Assembly (NCBI RefSeq): GCF_000150275.1 | Contig: NW_002060947.1 | Coordinates: 8,054,482 to 8,118,481 of the forward strand | Origin: Trichoplax adhaerens | Lineage: Eukaryota > Placozoa > Uniplacotomia > Trichoplacea > Trichoplacidae | Direction: 5' to 3' | DNA length: 64,000 nt | Shown here: positions 1 through 13,300 of the stretch, in pieces | How positions within the stretch are numbered: position 1 is the stretch's first letter | Layout of the letters: each line of letters begins with the position of its first letter | Notes under the pieces: model-generated | What the model was told of the DNA's origin: nothing | Seen by the model: only the letters and a program-made list of their open reading frames with translations | The model's database searches: none | Position numbers and translations under genes: made by a program

Positions 1-2071
1 ATAGGTAGAAATGAATTATGTAGACTTGTATGATTAAATAATTTCTTACGTTCATGCTATAGTCAGTAAATTAGCTGTTTTACTAGATTTACTACTGTCA
101 CTCACAGGAGTAATCCCATTGACTACTCTCTTCTAATGTGAGTGATCAACTAACTTACTAGCTACTTAGTCACTCCAAGTAACTACGGAGAGATACTGTA
201 AGTAAGACTAACAATTTCCTCACAAGTATAATAAGCGGCTTGTTGTAAGATTAGTTTTATGAGTTTTTACTTCTATTCATACAACGAAAATATAGTACCT
301 TGTCGTACACTAGAGAAGTATCAACTGAGCGATATATTTTCTGCTCGGGCTTATATACAGCCGCTACACGTAGGTGGTGCAAAGTTCGATACATCATTAT
401 TAACGGACTCAGAGGCAGTTGAAATAAAGTGAAATAGAAAATTCTTTTTACCTCTTTATTAACAACTAATCTCATCCATATAGCTAAAATTATGCCGAAA
501 GCCCTAGTTAATTATTAAAAATTTACATATAATTCAATCAGAGACCGCTAGTATATGTAGCATGATGTACAGGTATATTTACAAAGAGTATAAATTATAT
601 TTCTGATGGGGTTTATTTACTCAACTGTGAATCAAATTGTCGAGAAGTGACGTTAGGTCACATTAATGTTGATACGAAGTTGTACGAATGTCTAATAAAT
701 TAGTAAGTACAGGATAATACGCTCAAACTAGAACCTATCGTAATATTGCAAGCTATTTATTATACAGAAATATACAATATATATTGTATATATGCATATA
801 TGTAGAGTTTATTTTGTATCAAAATCAGAATCAAAACTGAATAAAACAGAATATGGCAAGACAAAAAGGTGCCAAGAAATATTTTTTAGGGCAAAAATGA
901 TTCATTAAATTGCATAATTGATTGAGTAAATCGACTTTCGTTACGCCCATGCATTGCTCATTAGGATATAACTTAGTATGGCTATACTACAATGCTTGTA
1001 CGCGTATAATATTAAAATGATTGTGATTGGAAGGATTGATAGGCTATTTACTGCATAATTTATTCCAAAATAAAACAATACGGTAGTATTTGGATACCAT
1101 TAACTTTCATACTAAATCATTTCTAATCTACTGTTAGTTTTCAGTGACTTGAATACGGTATATTGCACTATCTGAGACATAAGCGTAGATCTACTTGAAC
1201 TTTGGATATTCAAATCAGTTAGCTCAATCAGGAGAAGGGAGGGAATGCAAAACTGAAACTTCGGTAAAACTTGAAGATTGTAAGAAGACAAGCAAGAGAA
1301 CTCAATTGAATAAGTGTAATCGTGTACTAGACATTATAGTAAATGAAATAAATAATATCTATTTCTTAGCTATCCTGTATATATACGTTATACAAGATTG
1401 AACTACTTACCATCAGGAGAGAGGTATGCGATTATGTTTAGTTTTACATTTTTAGCTGAGATTTGTTTATTTCTTCCATAAAATCATCGCAATCGATTTG
1501 TTAACGTTATCCATTAGCCACTATTACATTCTATAGCACTATACTGATCCCAATTCTATTTAAAATTACTGTTTCTGCTTTTGCTAAGTATGTGAGTTTT
1601 ATTTCTAGAATCAAACTAACTTAGAAATGTATCCTTTATACATTATAATCAAGCCTTTATACATAGTATTCACACTCATTATCGATCTTTCATATCGCCT
1701 ATTTCCTCATCAAAATTATAACCACTGATTTTAAAATCGAAATGATTCAATATATTGACGATTTGTTGATTTTGAAGATCACTTGGACTACATTTACGAA
1801 TGAATAGTTGATTACTTTGTGCACTCACCTTATAAGTTATAGGCTGACTATAGATATTATCTTGCATTACTAAATGCAATTTCATGCTAATTACTATTTT
1901 GTAGATATTACTTGCTTTTCCTATTAGTTATAGATGAGAGGTGTCAGCTTTACTTATATCCGAGAGATCATCAAATTCCATATTATTTTTCATTTATTTC
2001 ATTTGTATTTTCAGTTCTTATTGGACTAAACTGGATAATAAACTAGATAACAACTGGGGAATAAATACGAT
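1..2071. other. Intergenic, no confident gene
   Basis: AT-rich sequence without a recognisable protein. The only notable open frame is a 68-codon minus-strand one at 1679-1885 that contains a good internal splice donor (reads GTGAGT on the minus strand, near 1824-1829). It could be an exon of an unseen gene, but it matches no family I recognise. Confidence 0.5.
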
Positions 2072-5000
2072 TTGGCAATGATGATGCTATCCTATTTGCC
2101 AAGGAATACTTGTTATACTTTTGGAGCACATAGACTACCAGGCAGATTAGTCTTACAATCGACTGCTGCTACAAATGTAAAGCCTCATGAAAAAGAGAAA
2201 ATAGCTAAAGCTAAACCTTTCAGTCAAATGCCTGGACCTAAACTGTATCCCATTATAGAAAGCTTATGAACTTTTATCAAGAATAATGGTTACTATCAGA
2301 AAAGACCTCATTTATTACATACCAAATATTGTCAAAAATACGGTCCTATTTTTAGGGATAAGATTGTTAATGTTGATATGATATTTGTATCAACACCGGA
2401 AGATTTCGCTACCGTTTTCAAGGCAGAAGGAAAGTACCCGGATAGAGGACCAATATGGCCATGGGTCGTTTACCGCGAACAACGAAAAAAATCCAAAGGC
2501 GTCTTAATCGGGTAATAGAGAGCGTTGCTATTAGAACTGTCCTTTCATTGAAATAAGTTGAAAGCATCTACTACATGAATGTTAATTTCCACCGATATTT
2601 ATTTTTCTAATGTAATCTTCCTTCAAGAATACGTTATATTACGCCTTTGCCTATCTTCAAGATAATAAATAACTGTACTTTAATTGAAATTGATTAACAC
2701 TTTACTAGGTAGACTATTCAATGAACCGATAAAAACATTAGTAAAGTAATACAAACATCACTAATAGTATTCAAGCTATTCTGGCGTAATCTAGAGTTCT
2801 ACTTGGATAATATTACAGTGTAAAACACGTTTGAAAAGTGCACTGACAAATTATATGAAAACATGACAAAATGTCAATCTGAAGGCTTAAAATATGCCAT
2901 ACTAGGTGTCTTGTCATAAATTGAATGAAATACGATAGCCTAAGATTTGAAATCTTAAATAACTATTTATAGATGCAATAGACTATCGCAATGACCAAAA
3001 AAGGTGACAATGATTTTTGTTGATTAGTATAAATCCATTACAGAGTTTATCTGCCAGTTTTACTAAACTAAGATTACTCTATTTACTCTAAAATAAATTA
3101 AAGTAAGGGCGAAGAATGGCGAAAATCGAGAAGTGTGATGGATAAGAAACTACTTAAAATGAAAGATGTCAGCGCCTATAGTGAAAGAATGAATCGGGTT
3201 ATCTCTAATCTAATATTGTATATAAAACGAAAACAAATAGAAGATAATCTCAACGGAGAATTAGGCAATCTGCAAGATTCATTATACAAGTGGTCATTTG
3301 AAAGTAAGATATTCCTCAACTTAATTTGTGGTAGTAGTCGAATTTCAGTTTACCTTACTATCTATTAAGTAACTATTAATTATATTTAAAAAGGCTTTGT
3401 TTAATGTAGTAGTCAATTAGCTTGCAATTATTATGATATATTATATAAATCCGCAAAAGATAACACCAGAGAAAACTATAAATGTTCCACTTGGAAGTAT
3501 TCAATACTAATCTATTTCTTTTATTGAAATGATAGCCATTAATAGCGTTTTATTTAGTAAACTACTTGGAGCATTTAATGAGCCTCCTACTCCTATTGCC
3601 GAAAAATTCTATAAGAATGTCTGTAGTATGATGAATGTTACTGGTCAACTTATTTTAATGCCACCATATTACAAGTATATCAAGACGAAGCAATGGAAAG
3701 AATATTGCGGTTACTGGGATACATTATTTGAGATTGGTGGTCAATTAATCGATGAAGAACGTAATCGATTATTATCTAGAGGATTTGATCTATCAAGTAA
3801 GCTCGAGAATAGTCGAATGACTGAAGATATGGAATTTTTACCATATGTATTATCACGTGGAGAATTAAATGATGAAGAAATCGCTGGTAATATTATCGAA
3901 TTGATGTTAGGGGGTGTCGATACGGTAAGTAAGTTACCTTACTGCAAGTACATAGTTTAAGTGTTTTTATTTCCAGAATGAAATGTATTTTGAGATGGAA
4001 ATAATGTAAATTACTAGAAATAAAGTATCATAGTCTATGTAATTCTATATCAAATCATTTTCTTATTAAATTTAATGTGGAATCATAAAAGAAAAACTAT
4101 GGTACTTTACTTATAGTAATGAACATTATTTCTATCTAAAAAATTATAGTCGAGTTCGCTTTCTGTAGTCTATTACGATTGCGCTCTCATAGAATATTTT
4201 TATAATATTCTACTTCAATTTTCAGTCTGCCAATACGATAATGTGGGTACTATATATTTTGGGCAAGAATCCTAATATTCAAGAAAAGTTATATAAAGAA
4301 GTTAGCAGTGTATTGAAAGATGGGCAATTTCCTGATAGTCATAGCGTTCAGAAAATGCCTTACTTAAGAGGAGTAATTAAAGAAAGTCAACGGTAGTGTA
4401 ATAGAAGCTATTTTAATAAGACATGAGTAAACATGACTTGATTGATTAATAATATAATTAATTAATTACTACATTTGTAAATTAGATTATATCCTGTGCT
4501 GCTTGCAACAGCTCGTATCCTATCGCAAGATGTAGTATTAAGCGGATATCATGTTCCTGCTAAGGTAAAAATTAATTGTTTACTATTTCTTTTCGATTCA
4601 TACTAGATATTTCTTAACATTGCAGTTAGAAATGATTTTATATTAATAACGGCGTATAAGCTTTGTCATGGACAAGAGTTACCACTATGATGTTTCTGTT
4701 GTCGAGAAATGAATCTATCTTTGAAGAAGCAATAAAGGTTAAGCCCGAACGATGGATTCGATCATCGCCATCATCGCAACGTCAACGTAATCCATTTAGT
4801 TTTATTCCTTTTGGTTTTGGGCCTAGGATGTGCATTGGAAGACGTATAGCAGAATTAGAAATGGAGTTACTAATCGCAAGGGTATTCATATTTTTGTCTT
4901 ATTACGATCTTGGTGAAATTATAATCGTTGTAAGTACTCGTTTATTCATTTATACTATTTGTAGTTAATTTCGGAATTTCGAATTAATTGTCGTAATGAA

Positions 5001-5078
5001 GAAGAAGTCGGAGTGACGTATAGATTGGTAGCATCTCCTGATCGAGATATTCGAATCGCATTCGAAGAGAGAAACTAA
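2072..5078 (+). pseudogene. Mitochondrial-clan cytochrome P450, probably decayed
   Basis: Seven inferred coding blocks: 2072-2511, 3104-3303, 3536-3924, 4226-4392, 4486-4564, 4672-4881 and 4965-5078, together 533 codons, the normal length for a mitochondrial P450. Visible hallmarks in order: an Arg-rich presequence followed by a Pro-Gly-Pro hinge; the PWVVYREQR segment of the mitochondrial clan; I-helix GGVDT; K-helix KESQR (ExxR, with R completed across an intron); PERW; and the haem loop FGFGPRMCIG with the Cys ligand near residue 479. Lesions: an in-frame TGA at 2267-2269, exactly where the family usually has Trp after the hinge, and the acceptor expected before 4672 reads GG instead of AG. 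The start of block 3 also fits poorly and loses two expected residues. The rest of the frame is open, so decay is recent, or the allele is null. A sequencing error at the TGA is possible but would not explain the acceptor. Confidence 0.85.
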
Positions 5079-7578
5079 AGCGATAATCGCAATTGAAACG
5101 ATACATTCTGACTTTAACTTATGGAATTTCTAGTATAGACTGCTAACAGAAGTATTGCAAAGATATTGGCTAAGTTCTTATGTTACAATGAGACTATTAG
5201 AGCCTAATTTAAATCCTAACATGCATGTTTTAACTGCAAGTACAACAAGTTCAACTGTTATAGGCGCTATACTTATTGAAAGTGAGTAGGGTACAAGATC
5301 CATATTACATTATAATCTGCTTTATTCATTATGTAAAGTAATTAGTATTGTGATTGTAGACTATTAGCCATGTTTAGTATGATTTACGGTAGTATCTTTT
5401 TTATATTTATCTTATGATATATTTAATACCTCATATTTATAGACTGTAAGGATAGACTATACTGTATGCTAGAGTACCGATGACTATGTGCAGTAAGTCG
5501 TTGAGCTACTAATAAGGTTAGAGGTATAAATAGAATTGTAAGCCATATATTAGGATATGCTTAGTTCATTATACTTTGAGCGTTAGGAATAATACTTACG
5601 AAAATACTGTAATCATTTCTATATTGGATTAATGATGATTTACTGTAAATATTGTGACTAATAATAAGCTGAATACAAGTAGCAAATTTGCTATAATGGA
5701 TACTAGGCAGTCAATAATTATATATAATTATCGCATATGACTAACGATGGTTTAATAACATTAAAGAACACTGACGAAAGATAAATAAAGATAGAACAAT
5801 TTATGATAAAATTAACCAACATGAGCCGCTAAAATAGGAAACGACTCCAATGTTTTATTTAGCGTTATCGCTAATCATAGTACTTTTATTGAAGCTCAGC
5901 TGGTATTTCAGATCTTGGTAATTTTATTTGCATACGAACGAGTAAGTTAGTATATCGATAAGAAGGGTGTATACAGTTGACCTTTAACAAAATCTCTTGC
6001 AGGTCGAAATTAGCGTTGCACTCTAGTCAGCATGTAATAGGTAGTATCATCTTTGCTAAAATGAATTATCTTATAACACCATTAACTGACCTTTTTATTG
6101 CATTATTTTACTCGAAATCAGACTATAGCTCATTATATCCGTTATAATGTCTAATTGGGAAAATATTTGCACCGATCGTGTAGTTACTGTTAGTAAACGA
6201 CCACAGTATGCTGTTACGAAGTATGACGACCAGTTGCTAGAATCGTATTTCTACTGTACGAGTGCTAATCGCCGGATTGTGTTAGTATACTGTATATATG
6301 CACCTGTTTTGGCATTGCCACTTGTTGATAGCTTATATCATCCCAAATTGGCTTCCTTTTCAGCATACTACTGGAGCTCTTTTCAGTATTTCATGTGAGC
6401 AATACAGTATATATAGAACAGTTGCTGATAGTTAATACAATTAACCTTCAAGAAAGTTTAGTGTGAAAGATGTAGAAAGACCTACGTTAACCAGCAAAAA
6501 TTAATGGTAAAATTATTATGACTTAAAGAACGACTACATCTAGTTCCATCGCAATGCTCACGTTAACTGACTTGCATTTTCACGTTTAAGCTTTGCTACG
6601 GTTGCAAGATTATCGACAGTTTTATTATTAATTATAGTATTTTTACTTGGCAGCATTCGTAGGCCAAGGTAAGCAAGTTAGTAAATGAATATTAGCAACA
6701 TGTATCGTAGAGACTTAGCTGACGAATGGAAATTGAATCTACGTTTGCACATGCAATAACAAGCCCTGCTACAGCAAGATAGATAGTCGCTAGTTTCATC
6801 ATTGATTACTTTACTTGTCAGCATACGTATTCCAAGGTGAGCAAGTTAATAAAAGAATCATGAAGAACATCTATTGCACAGATTGATCTGATTATAAATA
6901 AAGATTAAATCTAAAAGCATATCTTGCTTAAACTCCTGTACCAAGTTACGCCTAGAACTCTAGTAGAACTAGATCAAAACAGTCGTTGTGGAAAGTAGAG
7001 TTGATTAATATCATCGAAGATGGCGAAACGTGCTCCAAAATAATTAGCAAACTATTCTGTAGCCCTTCAGCTCGTTATTCTGACATTAACTTGCTTGCAA
7101 TTTTGAAGACGGGCTGACTATTGCTATAGCAACCAGAGAACGCCCTGGGGGTCTCCTCCCTCCATTAGTCCTCATGTCAGTATAGCGGACAGACAGAACC
7201 ATTGTAGACGTGGAGTAAGGATCTATTACCTAGGAGAAGCCTACTGTCTACGAAACAGAGTAATTTTCTTGATATATTGATATGAATAAGGCCGATTAAA
7301 ATGATCAACGGTCAGAATATGGAAACATCTTGCACCGTCAAGAAAGGTACAGAATTAATTCAACAATCAACAATGAATCAGTGCATCGGTTCATTTTGTT
7401 AACTATAAACACCCAGTCTATTGAGTATATTGTTTACACTGAATCAAACAGGATACTGGCTACTGTATCGGCAGTTGGTCTCACCTAGTTTTACGAGGTA
7501 ATCGACATTGGCATGCCAAACTCCTTCGCTATCCCTTTTTCCAAGCATCGGTTAACGCTAGGATAGTCTGGAAGGAAA
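5079..7578. other. Intergenic, diverged exon-like repeats
   Basis: No recognisable gene. Three diverged copies of a short hydrophobic exon-like sequence lie at about 5865-5945, 6620-6690 and 6785-6860; the last two each end in a plausible splice donor. They may be remnants of a membrane-protein gene. A 5142-5285 stretch is also open and followed by GTGAGT. I could not assemble any coherent protein. Confidence 0.4.
5865..6860 (+). repeat. Diverged repeats of a hydrophobic exon-like segment
   Basis: Copies near 6620-6690 and 6785-6860 align over about 90 bases by eye (for example the common CCAAGGTRAGCAAGTTART block at the donor). Translated, they give LLGSIRRPR and LLVSIRIPR after a run of Ile, Leu and Thr. 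A weaker third copy lies near 5865-5945. This looks like exon duplication in an old or unrecognised transmembrane-protein gene; no start, stop or family could be defined. Confidence 0.35.
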
Positions 7579-9193
7579 ATGAGAGCAGAAGTACAAATGA
7601 TGCTACTGGTCTTAGCTGTACCAGCACAGTATTATTTAGCATCAGTGTCATCCAATGACCGCAGCTATTACACCAAGAGGTAAGAAATAGTCGTGTCCTT
7701 CAGTTATCTAATGTTCCTACAGGATCTTTACGGAATGATCATATCACCAGCAGAAATGTAATAGTATATTCGGATAGATAGAGCCTGATTGATACTATTA
7801 GGTTGATAAATGAAAGAGTTATTAAGCAATATCAACTAAAAGGTAACCGCATTATCTTAATGCTGGTGGAGTTTTAAGTGAATTAACGAAGATCATAGAG
7901 AAATAGGAGGTTACCATAGTCATTAAATTAATGTACAGTAGATTGAATTAAGGTACGCTATGATTGACCAATCCCTTTCTTATTAATCAATTTAACCAAT
8001 ATTGGAAACCTAACAAGTTCATTTGTAAGTTCTCGGCTGCTATACATGTAAAATACTGCAGTTCAAGAAACAAAGCCTAGTCAAGATGTTGTCAATTCTC
8101 GCTGAAAGATCATCCATTAACCTGTCCAAATTAACAATGAGTATTATTATTTCTGCTAGGTTGGTGGGCAATATTCAAAATTGGTATTCGTCTTACTTTA
8201 ACTTGACAACATGGAAATGGTGGTTAGATTCGTTGATGTTAGATGCTCTAGAAATTGAAGAAGGCTTTTGTCCCGCTGTGGAAGTTGAAAAGTTTCGCAG
8301 TGGTGACGAAAATTTTGCTAAATCAACTATACCAAGAACGCCACGTCCACCTCACGTTCGATATCGCATTGGCCAAGTTATACGACATCGCCAATGGGGC
8401 TATCGTGGTGTTATTGTAGGATGGGATCCTGTCGCAAAAGCACCAAAGGAATGGCTCGATCATATGCATCCGGCAGATAAACCAGTTCGTTGATATTGAA
8501 TTATGCAATGTTTTCATGTCGCAATTACGCATTATCTACTGCACACTATAATGTGAATCGCATTTCAATTTGTTCTTAAGCACTGAACGTAATCTTTACT
8601 CGATAAAAGTCATATTACTATATCCATACTATACAATAGTAGTTCATTAATCCATGCTTGGTAATATTGACATTTATTGTTTATCATCGCAACTGAGACT
8701 ACTTTTAAGTCGAATAGATAGGCTGCAGACGCTTCTGAGTATTGAGCCTTACATAGTTTGTTTAGCCTGAAAGTTTCAACCTTAATTTGTTTTAGCATTG
8801 GCGAAAGAAAGCGAATTATCTCGTTCTAGTCGATACTAGAGACCGTCTAACTCCTCAGAGTACCTACGTTGCTGAAGAAAATATTGAAATTTTGACCAAT
8901 CGAAAGGTAATTCTACAATTTTAATTGAATAGTCGTGCTGTATAAATCCACGTAATGTAAATTCTCATGACTATGCGGCGAATAGCTTAAGCCATGGTTC
9001 ATAATGCACTATCCGGTATTATTGGTCAATCCATTTTGCCATGGCTATAAATCTTATATACTAAATATAGAGTAACTGTATCTTTTCCTCGATATAGATA
9101 ATTCATCCAAAAGTAGGAGATCACTTCGAAGAATTTGATAATAGCCGATATATTCCCAGACCATGGCTGCGGAAAGTATATCCAGATGACTGA
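7579..9193 (+). CDS. YccV/HspQ-like (hemimethylated-DNA-binding-type) domain protein with hydrophobic leader
   Basis: Four exons join in frame: 7579-7679, 8160-8484, 8796-8906 and 9098-9193, 210 residues, ending in TGA. Residues 1-25 form a hydrophobic leader (MRAEVQMMLLVLAVPAQYY), read here as a signal peptide or anchor. A Trp-rich linker follows. From about residue 101 to the C-terminus there is a YccV/HspQ-type domain: YRIGQVIRHRQWGYRGVI, then GWD, NYLVLVDTRD, YVAEENIEI and a C-terminal RYIPRPWLRKVYPDD. In bacteria this domain occurs in HspQ; in animals it is best known at the C-terminus of the F-box protein FBXO21, whose end this one resembles. There is no F-box here, so it is a stand-alone version. 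The biochemical role is unknown; the bacterial DNA-binding label should not be transferred to a protein likely to enter the secretory pathway. The gene converges on MMS22L. Confidence 0.85.
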
Positions 9194-10321
9194 TCAGTAT
9201 TTTCTAGACTTCAAATAGTTTACTCAAAAATGACTAGATAAACATTTAAAGACTAAATTAAGTTTGCCCGTGAGAAGAAATAACTCACTATTGTAATGAT
9301 ATATTTGGGTAATGCCTAAACAATATCCTCGAGTGTAATTTGGGTTAAAAACAGTGGGAATGATGTATTATCGATTGGCTGTCCAGAAATCTATATATTA
9401 TCACATGATATCTTTAGTAATAAATTGGAATTATGGGCAAGATGAATCACTCGCTCAATATGCTACTAATATAATAATGCTTGACAGTATCTGGAAGGAT
9501 ACTGATGTATTGCGTAATTTATTTTTAAAATGATTAATGCCATATATTTGATTTCAGGAAATACATCTTAATAAGATCTTCAATTCAAAATTAAAATACT
9601 CCATTTATAATGTATATGTAGCTTTATTATAAATATACGTGAGTGTAAATTAAATTTCACTTTCAAAATGCAATTTCAAATTTTGTTCAAGATACATGTC
9701 GGTATATTACATTGCAGGTAGTGTACACTGTACACTAATTTATTATCTTATTAATCAATCAAAATAAAACTTATAATGACGAACGTAGCATATAGCTACT
9801 TATTCACAAAAATTACAAATCCACATATCATACGTATGCCAACAGTACTGTTCAGTACAATGATCATGCCATAACAGATCGACATTAAGCAAATATATTG
9901 CAATATTCGTCTACTGATTATATAAATTTGCTGTTCTCATTGGAAGATAGAAAAATGTTTTAATTGTAAACTAATACATTTGAATCTATAATTAGTTTAA
10001 ATCTTCTAATATTGCGTAGCCTTCATTTTAACTAAATAAATATTTCATATTTTAGCGTAGGAGTTTTCTGTTGTAAAAACAAGTACAATAAATAATTCGT
10101 AGGTAAAATAAAGGGAAGTCAAAATTAGAATAGCTAGCGATTTATACCCTACATGAACTGACTAGAACACCTGACAGTATCAACATCTAAATAATTTCAA
10201 ATTCAGAATGGTCAAATTGCTTCGCGCTTATTTTATACAAATATTCCAGGAAGTCAGTATAACCAGATCTGGTGATTAATCAAATAACCAATAAAAGTGA
10301 AAATTACACACCTGTTCTTAA
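9194..10321. other. Intergenic between convergent genes
   Basis: About 1.1 kb separating the 3' ends of the YccV-domain gene (plus) and MMS22L (minus). It should hold both 3' untranslated regions. No further open frame or repeat stands out. Confidence 0.6.
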
Positions 10322-13300
10322 TTACGCCGTTATTGCAGAAATACTGCCAAAACATTATATAAAAATGGTACAACATGCAAAATACTTATTGTTAGGATCA
10401 TACCTTAGTCCTTTATCTCTTCCAACACCTCTGTTTTGTTCAGTTTGTAGAATAATTTGTCGAATTTTTGGTAGCAAGGTAATGATCATGTCACTATCAT
10501 ATTTGGCGACATTACCCAAGCTTTTAAGAATCTTTACCTAAAATTTTTAGTAGTAAGGATAATAAATTTTTTAAATTTAATTTTTCAATAAAGGTGAACG
10601 AACATTCGCTAGGTGGTATTATCGAAACTTTAAAACTTTCTAACGTACATTAAATTGTTTAAAGTTGGATTCGACAAAATTTTCCAAGCATTTCTGTAGT
10701 TTGTTTCTAATAAATTTCAAAAACATAGAGTAACGTTAGCGGACATTATAGCTGAAATAGAACGAGAACAATAGCTACGATTAAATTACCTAATCTCAAC
10801 TTCTTTTTCGCATGATAAATTGTTTGTTATTAACTTTATTATAGCTGTAGCTATAAACGAAATAATGATAAAATTCCCTCAGTTGGAAGTTATATAAATA
10901 TATATGCATTGATTGAGGATTACTAGGGAGTTAATATCAAAAATTGTCATTATTTTCACCTAAATTTCTTATAGAAGGTGGCTCTTTCTCAGGCGAGCAA
11001 GTATCACAGGCTAACAAACATGCCATAACAGACTTGAATATATATGGCGAGTCACTACAACACACAATAAAATACGATATTAGGTTTTGCCCTTAAGCAA
11101 AGAAATTTCAGTCTATCCTTGTACCTTCGATATACTTGTATCATTAAGTATTAATAGTTCCCTTACCTGACAATATTCACTTGCGGTTTGGTATTTTCAA
11201 ATACAACTTTTATGAAGTTTAAAACCTATTTAAAATGAGTACACTATAATATTACAAACTTCATAAGCGTATTGTGTTCTGACTATCAATAGTTTCATAT
11301 TACCGTAATTAAATTATCAGGGGGTTGAGGAAATACCAAAAAGTGATCACCAACTATTTCCATACAATATCGGCGAAATTGACTAGAAAGCAAAAAATTC
11401 TTAATAATACATCCAGGTACACTTAAAATAGAAAAAATATCAGTAATAGCCATGCGAAATCTGTCCTACCATTCGATTTCACAATCACTTGAAGTAAAGG
11501 TTTTTCTGATGCTGTTCTATTTATTGTTATAAAATCGTAAATTTAACATGTCGTAACGAAAAAACGAGTTATACTATGAAAACTAGTAATTTATTCATTC
11601 ACATACAATGAAAGGATGTGACGATACTGATTGTGGATTTGACAATAATACCTATAAAAAACATTGATAAATACAATTGAAGGGATAGCAATAAAACTCT
11701 ATTCAAAGTTGCTCAATTATATTATTGGCACCTGATTAAAAGAAAGAAAGTATCTAGCGAAGATTTGCTTTATTTTTCTTTTTAAGAATTCATCTTTTTT
11801 CAAATGATATAACTTGGCAAGACCATTTATAAACTTTCCATAATAAAAAAAACTGTTAACGAATAAAACACTTTTGCGATTTTAATATGGTAATTTAACG
11901 AATCTACAGCACATAAAGAACCCTTACACCAGATAGATGCTTTCTTATATTTGCTTCAATTACTGCAAAGCTGGGATTTGACTGAGCGTTCGGTAGTAGT
12001 AGCATATCAATAAGCCTCGGCAACAAGCATTGTCGTTGCGTCTACATAAATATAGGAAAGTTGGATATTAATGGTTAGACTCTTGCTACTTTTATTCATT
12101 GATATTTCCAGCGGATAAAACATTTATTTCACCAAATAATGCACTGATGTTACTACTTACTTTACTATAAATTACGTCAGGACATGATTCAACAAGGGTA
12201 GCACATATTTTATAGATTTGCCTAGGGAATGGATTGCATTAGAAAGATCAGACTAAACACTACGTTCATTATATACTCTAATAAGAAAGTTCGTACTGTA
12301 TCTGCTGACGTGGTCCACTGCTAGCAATAAAGGTTTCTATATATGCTTGCAAATTGTCCGTATAAACCAATACTTTCTGACGCAGAGAGTCATATTCCGA
12401 TGAACTTTGATGCTAACGCGTCATAATGACACAAATTTAGAATCATATTACTAAATCTCAAGATGAATGTATGTAAGAAATACTCGAAATTCGTCGTTAA
12501 AAATACCAATTGATTCAGAGCTCTTCCAATATTTATTAATATGTCACATGCGAGATCAACTGCTGAATTGCTGTTTTGAATTTTCTATAAAGTGATAGCA
12601 AAACAATGTAAGTATAACCGTATATCGCAATTTCCCTACAGTCTATCGTCAACAAAAACTAATTAAACCATGCACCTGATTTGAAAGACTTTCTTTTATT
12701 TCCGGAAAATCACAAATATATCTGTAAAAAACATTTAAGATCTAAGCTCGGCATAAATTTTTTTTCTTTGGAACCGACCAAATTTAATTATAAAGCAGAA
12801 ATAAAATACCTTGTAAAATCGATAACTTGTAAATCACTTTCAGGAAGTTGGAAAGAACACCTAAACCAGGAATGAACAACTTGAGTCTGGTATTCTGCTA
12901 TGAGGACTTTCTTCGCACTTGGCGATTGCAATAGATAACATAAATATCGACAAGAAGTACTGTAAAGTAAAAGAACATCAATTTATGTTAGTTAACACCA
13001 GCTCATGCAAGAAAAAAATAAGTAACCTTATTTCAATAAGTGAGAAACCTAGCTATAACGCGATCGGATAAGCCGACGTCATTGAATAACTTTGTGAATG
13101 GCACGGAGCAAGATACGGTACTATTACAAGGCAAATAAATACATATTATATTCAACATGTTAATAATACACGCAGTAAGCATAATTTGATTTGTGCGAGA
13201 TGGACGTACTGGTCTAATGATATTAGCGAAAATTCGGCTAAAATATCCGTTAAATACGCTGGATGACTTATAGCAAGCATATCTACGCTTTTATTAAAGT

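Noticed and set aside
2267-2269. TGA in the P450 read as Trp or selenocysteine
   Set aside because: TGA ends another gene normally (9191-9193), P450s have no selenocysteine at this place, and the damaged acceptor at 4670-4671 argues for plain decay.
10272-10541. 89-codon plus-strand open frame
   Set aside because: Antisense to the last two exons of MMS22L.
13035-13049. In-frame TGA in MMS22L after an ARFLTY stretch
   Set aside because: Those residues are intronic: a donor at 13048 (GTTTCT on the minus strand) joins in phase to the exon at 12959, which begins with its own CRYLCYLLQ match to the family.
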